NCBI RefSeq assembly: GCF_965656765.1
Contig: NZ_CBFHLV010000093.1
Span: forward strand, 1-8,814
Reading direction: 5' to 3'
DNA length: 8,814 bases
Origin: Marivita sp965656765
GTDB lineage: Bacteria; Pseudomonadota; Alphaproteobacteria; Rhodobacterales; Rhodobacteraceae
Position 1 is the stretch's first letter, and each line of letters opens with the position of its first letter. This document shows positions 1 to 6,139 of the stretch, one piece after another. A model generated the notes under the pieces. The model made no database searches, was not told the DNA's origin, and saw only the letters and a program-made list of their open reading frames with translations. A program made the translations under genes and the position numbers.

Positions 1-16
1 TTTAAAGGAATTGTAA

Positions 17-66
17 GACAATCAGAGACAATGCCAGAGCCGCTGTCCTGATTGTCGCAAGCGGCT
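17..66. repeat. Inverted-repeat cluster, hairpin or pseudoknot, downstream of the oxygenase gene
   Basis: Seen in sequence: GACAATCAG (17-25), a bulged A, then GACA (27-30) pair with TGTC-CTGATTGTC (44-56). This gives 13 base pairs around a 13-nt loop (31-43). Within that loop AGCCGC (38-43) is complementary to GCGGCT (61-66), the arrangement of an H-type pseudoknot. A third small repeat, ATTGT-AAG-ACAAT (10-22), overlaps the left arm. It lies just past the stop codon of the minus-strand oxygenase gene. No T-run follows the stem on either strand, so it is not a textbook intrinsic terminator. It could be a transcript 3' end, a structured RNA belonging to a gene left of the window, or a protein-binding site. 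The pairing is certain; the function is unknown. Confidence 0.5.
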
Positions 67-86
67 ATATTGAATGTGGCAACGCC

Positions 87-863
87 TTATTTTTGCCTTA
101 TCCAAACAGCCCCTGATTCACGTGATTCAGGCCGCAGATAGGCCACCATACGCCCATCCAGAGACGCCGTTGTCCCGGCCTCCCAAGGGGCCACACCGTG
201 CAGCAGGAACGGATTGAGTAAGACCGCTTCGCCCGGTCGTGTAAAGAGCGGAATTCTGCGGCATGTCTTAAAGACGGTATTGCGCGCTGTCTGATAGACG
301 TCAGTGATATCTGTCTCGGGCCAGAGGGCCTCGGGCAAATTGCCCAGCGCGTCGATCATCGCCCCTTGCAAGATGTGATGGCTGCCCTCCCACACGACCA
401 AAGGGCTGGCACCCACAGAGGTTTCTGTTAGCGGAAGCCCGAGGATCCAATCGTGCCGCTCACGTAAGAACCGTCGTTTGGGCATCCCATCGGCCAATAG
501 ACCATCCATATGCGCAGCGTCGCGGTTCCGCCGATAGCGGAATGCCGCCTCGTTTTCCCCTGCCCTTGGGCGCGGATAACCGGGATAGGTGATCGACAAT
601 TGTGCAGGATGCAGATCCTCGCGCGCCCCGATCCGCTCAAGCGCTGGCCCCTGCAGAGGAACACCGCCAACGGCACCGTTCGGCGTTGAAGGAAGCGCAT
701 CAACACCCACAAACCAAGTACCTTCGCATTGGAGCCACTGCTCTTTCATCTCCGGATTTTGCGCAACCTGCCTGCCCATCGCACGCGCCGCTTGGGCCCA
801 ACGGTATATCCCCGGATGCCACGAAAACCGTATGAACCCTTGCTGCGGCCAATTCTTTACCAC
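87..863 (-). CDS. Phytanoyl-CoA dioxygenase (PhyH)-like Fe(II)/2-oxoglutarate oxygenase
   Basis: A 258-residue cytoplasmic protein with no signal peptide or membrane segment. Members of this family use Fe(II), O2 and 2-oxoglutarate to hydroxylate a substrate. Seen: an HxD iron motif at H118-x-D120 (AAHMDGL), a distal histidine at H222 (LLHGVAP), and R238 sixteen residues later, in the place where the family binds the 2-oxoglutarate carboxylate. The HxD-to-His spacing of about 100 residues and the length fit PhyH-like proteins. The start is GTG at 861-863, 4 nt after the dusA stop, with no strong Shine-Dalgarno site, so translation is probably coupled to dusA. No in-frame ATG lies upstream. 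The substrate is unknown; PhyH-like proteins act on lipids, small metabolites, antibiotics and amino acids, and homology alone does not choose among them. Linkage to a tRNA-modification gene is suggestive but not proof of an RNA-related role. The family call is fairly firm and the function open. Confidence 0.75.
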   Translation of the reverse strand: MVKNWPQQGFIRFSWHPGIYRWAQAARAMGRQVAQNPEMKEQWLQCEGTWFVGVDALPSTPNGAVGGVPLQGPALERIGAREDLHPAQLSITYPGYPRPRAGENEAAFRYRRNRDAAHMDGLLADGMPKRRFLRERHDWILGLPLTETSVGASPLVVWEGSHHILQGAMIDALGNLPEALWPETDITDVYQTARNTVFKTCRRIPLFTRPGEAVLLNPFLLHGVAPWEAGTTASLDGRMVAYLRPESRESGAVWIRQK

Positions 864-867
864 TTGG

Positions 868-1875
868 TCAACTTGCCATCGTATTGGGCTGATGCATCTG
901 CTCTAGCGCTTCGTCGAGCAAAGACACACCGGCTTCGGGACGGTTGGCTTTTTCCGACAAAACCCTGCGCCATGTTCGCGCACCGGGCTCACCGGCAAAC
1001 AGCCCAAGCATGTGGCGCGTGATCTGGTGCAGCTTTCCACCCTCGGCAATATGGGCAGCAATATAGGTCCGCATGGCGTCGATCACGCCTTCCCGCGTTT
1101 GATGGGCCGGGACCTTGCCGAACAGACGACGGTCCACATCCGCCAGAACATCCCAAGGCCGATGATAGGCCGCGCGGCCGATCATCACCCCGTTCATCCC
1201 ACGGTCGATCAAATCAGCCGCCACGTCCAACGTTTCAATGCCCCCATTGATCGACATCGGCAGATCAGGAAACTGCGCTGCCATCTGCAGCACGAGTTCA
1301 TAATCCAACGGCGGGATATCACGGTTCTCTTTCGGTGAAAGCCCCTGCAACCAAGCCTTGCGTGCGTGTACGATTAGGTAATCGCAACCAGCTTGCTGAA
1401 CCCGTTTGATAAAGTCCGGCAGGATCTGTTCAGAGACCTGATCATCCACTCCGATGCGGCATTTCACCGTGACCGGAACATCAACAACAGCCTTCATCGC
1501 CGCCACACACTCTGACACAAGTTCCGGCGATTTCATCAACACCGCACCAAATGTACCTGACTGCACCCGGTCCGAAGGACACCCGACATTCAGATTGATC
1601 TCATCATACCCAACAGCCGCCCCCATCTGCGCCGCAGCCGCCAATTCCTTCGGATCAGAGCCACCAAGTTGCAAGGCAACCGGATGCTCTGCCTCGGAAT
1701 GCTCTAGCAAATGCACTGCACCGCCCCGCACCAAAGCCGGCGCAGTCACCATTTCAGTATACAGCAACGCATGCCGACTGATCTGCCGATGGAAATACCG
1801 GCAATGCCGGTCGGTCCAATCCATCATGGGCGCTACAGACAACCGTGCTGCCTCGGTGGCTGCGTTCAAGGGCAT
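868..1875 (-). CDS. dusA: tRNA-dihydrouridine(20/20a) synthase DusA
   Basis: FMN-dependent enzyme that reduces uridine to dihydrouridine at positions 20 and 20a of the tRNA D-loop, using NADPH; cytoplasmic. The 335-residue length is normal for DusA. Seen: the N-terminal flavin motif SVAPMMDWTDRHCRYF (about 13-28), the active-site cysteine C99 in NLNVGCPSD, the substrate/flavin motif HAR (170-172), NGG (210-212), and GRAAYHRPW (about 233-241), the phosphate-binding end of the TIM barrel. The helical C-terminal part contains RHMLGLF (287-293), typical of the DusA subgroup rather than DusB or DusC. The ATG start at 1873-1875 follows a clear GAGGAG ribosome binding site on the minus strand. It heads a two-gene unit with the oxygenase. 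dusA is a known insertion target for a family of integrases that recombine near its 5' end; here the 5' end is intact and no island is attached. Confidence 0.96.
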   Translation of the reverse strand: MPLNAATEAARLSVAPMMDWTDRHCRYFHRQISRHALLYTEMVTAPALVRGGAVHLLEHSEAEHPVALQLGGSDPKELAAAAQMGAAVGYDEINLNVGCPSDRVQSGTFGAVLMKSPELVSECVAAMKAVVDVPVTVKCRIGVDDQVSEQILPDFIKRVQQAGCDYLIVHARKAWLQGLSPKENRDIPPLDYELVLQMAAQFPDLPMSINGGIETLDVAADLIDRGMNGVMIGRAAYHRPWDVLADVDRRLFGKVPAHQTREGVIDAMRTYIAAHIAEGGKLHQITRHMLGLFAGEPGARTWRRVLSEKANRPEAGVSLLDEALEQMHQPNTMAS

Positions 1876-2259
1876 TGAGCGATCTCCTCGGGGCCGCTTG
1901 TGTTCGGAACCGACCCGCAGTGCATATCATACCCACATGCCGAGTGCGCTACCACCCTACCCCGTGAAAAGACAGGCTCACGGCGGAGTTTAGGTGGGGC
2001 TGGCCCTGAGGTGGGCGGTTGGCTTAGCTGGAGCCTCACATCAACATGGGCATAGTCAACCGGAGTTCGACTACCGTAAGCTCCTGTCAGCTTCTTGACC
2101 CACGTCTTTGCGGAAGAACACCATACGTTCGAAGCCATAGCCTTTCCGAAAGGGCAACCTGTCAAGAGCTATCGCGCACCAAAGATCGTTCGAGAGGCTT
2201 CTTTTTTTGGTCAATTGCTCAGAGCATCCAGTCGCGATCAATGAAAAGAGGAAGGCATC
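1876..2259. other. Intergenic region between dusA and the rpiR-type regulator
   Basis: About 380 nt with no gene I can recognise. The first part, read on the minus strand, is the dusA 5' flank with its ribosome binding site around 1883-1890. Several open frames exist: a minus-strand frame of 99 codons from TTG at 2165, and a plus-strand frame open from 2080 to the TGA at 2242-2244. None has a good start signal or a recognisable domain. The second looks protein-like in composition and may be a decayed gene remnant. The stretch 2131-2208 holds base-pairing elements and a T7 tract. A small symmetric site, TGCTC-A-GAGCA, lies at 2216-2226. Promoters for dusA (leftward) and the regulator (rightward) must lie here, but I cannot place -35/-10 boxes with confidence. 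Confidence 0.5.
2131..2208 (+). terminator. Possible structured RNA element ending in a T7 tract
   Basis: Seen: GAAGCC (2131-2136) is complementary to GGCTTC (2196-2201), which is followed immediately by seven T (2202-2208). Inside this frame lie CCTTT-CCG-AAAGG (2141-2153) and an alternative pairing of ATAGC (2137-2141) with GCTAT (2168-2172). This resembles a multi-branched structure closed next to a U-tract, as in factor-independent terminators or attenuators. However, the outer stem is only 6 bp and encloses about 60 nt, which is weak for a classical terminator. It could end a short transcript ahead of the regulator gene or be coincidental. Confidence 0.25.
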
Positions 2260-2361
2260 ATGGAAAGTGCTTTACCATACCATCCGTGCAAAGCATTTTG
2301 CGCACATGAAAAAACCATCATCACACTCCTTCATCTCGCGCGTGCGCTCAAGCATGGCTGA
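2260..2361 (+). CDS. Candidate 33-codon leader ORF overlapping the regulator start
   Basis: A short ORF beginning MESALPYHPC and ending in TGA at 2359-2361. Its ATG at 2260 is preceded by GAGGAAGG (2248-2255), the best ribosome binding site in the area. It overlaps the likely rpiR-type start (2306) in a different frame and ends a few bases after an in-frame internal ATG of that gene (2354). In contrast, the ATG at 2306 has no good Shine-Dalgarno sequence. Ribosomes may therefore load here and reach the regulator by reinitiation or coupling, making this an upstream ORF that tunes expression. No homology is recognised. It could also be a chance ORF, with the purine-rich stretch serving as a distant loading site. 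Confidence 0.3.
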   Translation: MESALPYHPCKAFCAHEKTIITLLHLARALKHG

Positions 2362-3151
2362 CCTGCACCCGACCGAACGGCGTCTTGCGGAAACCTTGCT
2401 AAGCTTTCCGGGCGACATGGCGGGTTACACGGCGACAGAAGTCGCCAAGGTCGCGCGTGTGTCAAACGCCACCGTGTCGCGTTTCGTGCGCAAGATCGGG
2501 TATGCGTCCTATGAAGAGGCGCGGCGCGAAGTCCGCGATGCCGGGAAAACCGGGGCTGCGGTGTTGCGCTTCGGAACGGCGGATGTCGATGCAACGCAGG
2601 CGATCAGCGCCCATCTCGATCAATCCCGCCGAACCTTGGAACAGACCTATGAAGAGCTGGACATATCGACTGTCGATGACATGGTCGCAGCGCTCCACAC
2701 CGCGCCGAGAGTTTGGCTGGCGGGCCATCGTGCCGGATACCCCTTGGCCAGTTATCTGGCCTGGCAGATCGGTCAGGTCCTGCCGTCGGTCCGGGTGATC
2801 CCGAAACCCGGTGAGACACTGGCCGAAACGGTGGCAAGTTTTTCGGACCGGGACGTCCTGATCCTGCTGGGACTGCGGCGCAGCACGAAATCGGCGCAAG
2901 CGCTTGTCGATGCCGCGTTGAGCACCGGCGCGCAGGTGGCGGTAATCGGAGACGTGGCGTCATTGCTGGCAACCCCCGTGCGATGGAGTTTCGCATGTTC
3001 GACGGCATCGACAGGCCCGCTTCTCAACCACACCGGCGTAATCGCCGTCTGCAACCTGATTGCCGCCAGAACTTTGGAATTGTCAGGGGGGGACGGACGG
3101 CAGCGAATGGAAAGAATCGAAGAGTTCCACGATCAGCTGGGCGAGCTCTGA
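2306..3151 (+). CDS. MurR/RpiR-family transcriptional regulator
   Basis: A 281-residue DNA-binding regulator, taken to control the transporter and catabolic genes that follow. Seen: an N-terminal RpiR-type helix-turn-helix domain at about residues 8-80, with the recognition region TATEVAKVARVSNATVSRFVRKIG (42-65), and a C-terminal SIS (sugar isomerase) fold at about 123-255. ATG 2306 is chosen because the conserved helix SFISRVRSSMADLHPTERRL begins right after it; a TTG 99 nt upstream would add a tail with no family resemblance. The SIS domain normally binds a phosphosugar. Here the first loop reads GHRAG (140-144) and the usual second serine-rich loop reads GLRRSTKS (189-196), so the ligand is probably not a classical phosphosugar. 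The gene has its own untranslated upstream region and is separated from dctP by 198 nt. Whether it represses or activates cannot be told from sequence. Confidence 0.9.
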   Translation: MKKPSSHSFISRVRSSMADLHPTERRLAETLLSFPGDMAGYTATEVAKVARVSNATVSRFVRKIGYASYEEARREVRDAGKTGAAVLRFGTADVDATQAISAHLDQSRRTLEQTYEELDISTVDDMVAALHTAPRVWLAGHRAGYPLASYLAWQIGQVLPSVRVIPKPGETLAETVASFSDRDVLILLGLRRSTKSAQALVDAALSTGAQVAVIGDVASLLATPVRWSFACSTASTGPLLNHTGVIAVCNLIAARTLELSGGDGRQRMERIEEFHDQLGEL

Positions 3152-3260
3152 GCGACATTCCCGCGCCGTGGCAGCCTGGCCTTCGCGTAAGAATGGAGCG
3201 GGGAGTGCATTATGGTGCCCATATTTTAGGCGTCATGTAGATTTCGGGTGCCTGACGAAT

Positions 3261-3314
3261 AGAAATATTTTTCTCGGATTGGCGGTCATGAAATTATCCT
3301 TTCACAAGTTTCAT
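3261..3314 (+). promoter_or_regulatory. Candidate operator region upstream of the TRAP operon
   Basis: The 198-nt gap between the regulator and dctP contains two inverted repeats with a shared GAAA...TTTC theme. They are AGAAA-N4-TTTCT at 3261-3274 and ATGAAA-N15-TTTCAT at 3288-3314. The half-site centres of the second are 21 bp apart, about two helical turns. RpiR-family proteins bind as dimers or tetramers to AT-rich inverted repeats, so these are natural candidates for sites of the adjacent regulator. The second repeat ends 35 nt before the dctP start codon. I could not assign -35 and -10 boxes reliably. Position and symmetry are seen; binding by the neighbouring regulator is inference. 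Confidence 0.4.
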
Positions 3315-3349
3315 AACCTCATCTCTTCTTCCAAAAGGAAACGCCCCTC

Positions 3350-4321
3350 ATGACCCGTCATCTCTTGCTCGCAACTGTCGCGTCAATCATGCCTGCTTTC
3401 GCGTCTGCACAGACCGTACTTCAAATCAACTCTTCGCTTCCCGAAGGCTCGTTTGCCCATGTCTTCCTGCAGGAATACGAACAGCGGCTCGAAGCCGCCG
3501 CACCGGACGAGATCGATGTGCAGATCTTCATGTCCAACACGCTGGGCAAGGAAGAGGACGTGCTGCAAGGCCTTTCGCTTGGTACACACCATGCGTCGCT
3601 CTCAGCTTCGGCCGTGAGCCAGATCAACACGCGGACGGCCATCTTCGACCTTCCGTATCTGTTTGAAGATCGCGCCGCCGTACAAACCTTTGCCGAAAGC
3701 CCAGCGGGCGAGATGCTGGCAGACGGGTTCGACGGCTCCGGCATGGTACTTGCAGCGATGTGGGACAACGGCTTTCGCCAAATCACCAACGCGGTGCGCC
3801 CCATCGTCGTGCCCGCCGATCTGGACAGTCTGAAGATCCGAACCCCCACCAACAAGCAGCGGGTCGAGATGTTCAACACGCTGGGCGCCAACGCCACGCC
3901 GCTGAGCTTTGGCGAGGTTTATTCGGCGCTGGATCAGGGCACCATCGACGGGCAGGAAAACCCTGCAAACGTGGTCGACACTGCCAAGCTGTTCGAAGTG
4001 CAAGGCTACATGTCGCTGTCGAACCACGTCTACCTGCCGACCTTCCTTGTCTTTGGCGAACCCTATCTCGCCTCGCTTGACGAAGACCTGCGGGAAACGA
4101 TGATGACGGTCGCCAAAGAGATGGCACCGTGGACTTTTGACTGGGGCGAGACAACTGACACCGAAACCATCGCCGCGCTGGCCGACAAGCTGGAGATCAA
4201 CGAGATCGACTTCGCCGCCTTCCAGGCCGCGGCGGCCCCGCTTTACGAAAGCCCGACCTTTGTCGACGTGATCGGCGCGGACATGATCGCCGCGACCAAG
4301 ACCGCGCTCGGGATCGAGTGA
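3350..4321 (+). CDS. dctP: TRAP transporter solute-binding protein, DctP family
   Basis: Periplasmic receptor (323 residues, usual length) that captures a small organic anion and delivers it to the membrane subunits encoded next. Seen: a signal peptide at residues 1-20, with a hydrophobic core and an AxA cleavage site (AFASA|QT); LPYLF at 101-105; GFRQITNAVRP at 141-151; LKIRTP with R164, the position of the arginine that salt-bridges the ligand carboxylate in most TRAP receptors; and the C-lobe motif ALDQGTIDGQENP (193-205). The presence of R164 argues for a carboxylate-bearing ligand. The start ATG follows AAAAGGA with good spacing. It is the first gene of the five-gene operon and ends 10 nt before the next gene. 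The symbol is used in the family sense; the ligand need not be a C4-dicarboxylate. Confidence 0.94.
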   Translation: MTRHLLLATVASIMPAFASAQTVLQINSSLPEGSFAHVFLQEYEQRLEAAAPDEIDVQIFMSNTLGKEEDVLQGLSLGTHHASLSASAVSQINTRTAIFDLPYLFEDRAAVQTFAESPAGEMLADGFDGSGMVLAAMWDNGFRQITNAVRPIVVPADLDSLKIRTPTNKQRVEMFNTLGANATPLSFGEVYSALDQGTIDGQENPANVVDTAKLFEVQGYMSLSNHVYLPTFLVFGEPYLASLDEDLRETMMTVAKEMAPWTFDWGETTDTETIAALADKLEINEIDFAAFQAAAAPLYESPTFVDVIGADMIAATKTALGIE

Positions 4322-4331
4322 GGCGACCGCG

Positions 4332-4853
4332 GTGGAGGGCCTCGCATCCTTGATCGAAACGCTCGACCGGTGGGTCACGGCGGTCCTCGACGCGCTTGTC
4401 ATCGCGATGGCGGGCCTTTTGCTGGCCCTTCTGAACTGGGCGGTCTTCGCCCGGTTCGTCCTGAATGACAGCGTGTCATGGGGCGAGGAATTGCCCGCCT
4501 ATATCCTCGCCGCGCTCACCTTCATTGGCGCGGCTTACCTGACGCGCACCAACGAACATCTGGGCTTTGACGCCGTGCTGCGCATTCTGCCAAGCGGCAC
4601 GAAGCGCGTGGTGACCTGCCTGAACCTGATCCTGATGGACGGGTTCGGCGCGCTGATGGCGTGGTATGGCGGGATTGCCGCCGCCAGCTTTTGGGGCCGG
4701 ACGCTGATTTCGGTGGATCTGCCGGTTACGCTCTTTCGGGGAGCCATGGCGGCGGGGGGCTTGCTGATCGCGCTGTTCTGCGCGGTCCGGCTTGTGGGCA
4801 TTCTCATTGGACGCGTCGATCCCGACAGCCTCATCCCGGAAAGTGATGCGTGA
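4332..4853 (+). CDS. dctQ: TRAP transporter small membrane subunit, DctQ family
   Basis: Small integral membrane partner (173 residues) of the large TRAP permease subunit, needed for docking the loaded receptor. Seen: four hydrophobic segments at about 16-40, 54-71, 93-118 and 134-160, and the family motif SWGEELPAYILAALTFIGAAYLT, centred on W50 and E52/E53 at the start of the second segment, followed by the polar NEHLGFD stretch. The start is GTG at 4332; TGAGG at 4319-4323, overlapping the dctP stop codon, gives suitable ribosome binding at 8 nt spacing. Its TGA overlaps the start of the large subunit. The order P-Q-M is that of many TRAP operons. The symbol is a family label, not a statement about substrate. 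Confidence 0.93.
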   Translation: MEGLASLIETLDRWVTAVLDALVIAMAGLLLALLNWAVFARFVLNDSVSWGEELPAYILAALTFIGAAYLTRTNEHLGFDAVLRILPSGTKRVVTCLNLILMDGFGALMAWYGGIAAASFWGRTLISVDLPVTLFRGAMAAGGLLIALFCAVRLVGILIGRVDPDSLIPESDA

Positions 4854-6139
4854 TGCCGATTGATCCCGCCTGGACCATCCTGATCCTGCTCGTGGTGTTG
4901 CTCATCGCGGGCTTGCCGATTGCCTTTGTTCTAGGCGTGACTGCGGCGACCATGATCTTGCTGGACCCTGCCGTAGTACCGCAGATCATAGGGCTGATCC
5001 CGTTCGGTGGCGCGAATAACTATCTGCTGGTCGCGGCGCTGTTGTTCATGATCGCGGGCGAGATCATGAATCAGGGCAAGATCGCCGAAAAGCTGATTGC
5101 CTTCGCATCGTCTCTCGTCGGGCATATTCGCGGCGGCCTCGCGCATGTCAACATCCTGACATCGCTATTCTTTTCCGAAATTTCCGGCACTGCCACGTCG
5201 GATGCCGCTGCCATCGGGTCGGTGATGATCCCGCAAATGCGCAAGCGCGGCTACCCGGCGGCATTTGCCGCCGGCGTGACCTCGACCTCGGCGACGATGG
5301 CGATCATCGTGCCGCCGTCGCTGAATTTGATCCTATATGCCTATGTCGCCAATGCCTCGATCGCCGAGCTGTTCGCCGCTGGCATCCTGCCCGGCATCCT
5401 CGTCTGCGGGCTGCTGATGGGGACCGCCTATGTCATCTCGGTCCGCCGCGGATATCCGACCGAGGGCGAATTCTCCCTCCGCCGTGTGGCGGAAACCGGC
5501 AAGGACGCGGCGATTCCGCTGACCCTGCCGATCCTCGTTCTGGTGGGCATTCTGGGCGGCATCTTCACCGCGACCGAGGCCGGCGCCATCGCGGCCTTCT
5601 GGTCCATCATCCTGGCCGCCCTCGTCTATCGGACGGTGCAGCTGGGCACGCTGATCGACACGCTGCGCGTGGCGGGCAAGCGGTCGGCCATGCTGATGTT
5701 CATCGTGGCGACCTCGACGCTTCTGGGCTGGTATCTGACCAATCAGCGCATCCCGCAGGACATTGCGCAGGCGATCCTTGGCATCTCGGACAATTACTGG
5801 GTCGTCCTGCTGGCGATCAATGTCTTCTTCCTGTTGGCGGGTACGATCATTCACGGCACGCCCGCGATCCTGATGCTCGTGCCGATCTTTCTGCCGCTGG
5901 CCGATCAACTGGGCATCGACCGGGTGCATTTCGGGTTGATCCTGACGATCAACCTTGGCATCGGTCAGCAGACCCCGCCTGTAGCGTCCGTCGTGCTGAT
6001 CACCTGCGCCATTGCGAAAATCTCGATCGCCAAGATCATTCCGTCGATGCTGATGTTCATCGGGGCGATGCTGGTGGCGCTCTTGCTCATCAATCTCTTT
6101 CCCGCCATCTCGCTCTGGCTGCCATCGGTGATCCTGTGA
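4853..6139 (+). CDS. dctM: TRAP transporter large permease subunit, DctM family
   Basis: The transport subunit (428 residues from ATG 4853) that couples substrate uptake to the Na+ gradient through an elevator mechanism. It is hydrophobic throughout, with about a dozen membrane segments and re-entrant hairpins. Seen: FFSEISGTATSDAAAIG (about 106-122) and IIVPPS (about 151-156), the first substrate/Na+ hairpin region; ATEAGA (about 240-245); and the mirrored C-terminal motif GQQTPPVAS (about 371-379). A GTG codon directly before the ATG (4850) is an equally possible start and would create a 4-nt overlap with dctQ; ATG gives a TGATG junction. Its own stop forms a second TGATG junction with the racemase-family gene. 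Long intact membrane ORF and both signature hairpins make this call firm. Confidence 0.95.
   Translation: MPIDPAWTILILLVVLLIAGLPIAFVLGVTAATMILLDPAVVPQIIGLIPFGGANNYLLVAALLFMIAGEIMNQGKIAEKLIAFASSLVGHIRGGLAHVNILTSLFFSEISGTATSDAAAIGSVMIPQMRKRGYPAAFAAGVTSTSATMAIIVPPSLNLILYAYVANASIAELFAAGILPGILVCGLLMGTAYVISVRRGYPTEGEFSLRRVAETGKDAAIPLTLPILVLVGILGGIFTATEAGAIAAFWSIILAALVYRTVQLGTLIDTLRVAGKRSAMLMFIVATSTLLGWYLTNQRIPQDIAQAILGISDNYWVVLLAINVFFLLAGTIIHGTPAILMLVPIFLPLADQLGIDRVHFGLILTINLGIGQQTPPVASVVLITCAIAKISIAKIIPSMLMFIGAMLVALLLINLFPAISLWLPSVIL

Noticed and set aside
1795..1840. Possible integrase attachment site at the 5' end of dusA
   Set aside because: This part of dusA is a known island target, but I found no second copy of the core and no integrase in the window, so there is no sign of an inserted element here.
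1866..2165. A 99-codon minus-strand frame covering the dusA upstream region
   Set aside because: Starts with TTG without a ribosome binding site, runs into the dusA start, and shows no recognisable motif; kept only as intergenic description.
3602..4402. A 266-codon minus-strand open frame antisense to dctP
   Set aside because: Shadow of the clearly recognisable binding-protein gene; Arg/Gly/Val/Asp-rich with no motif or ribosome binding site.
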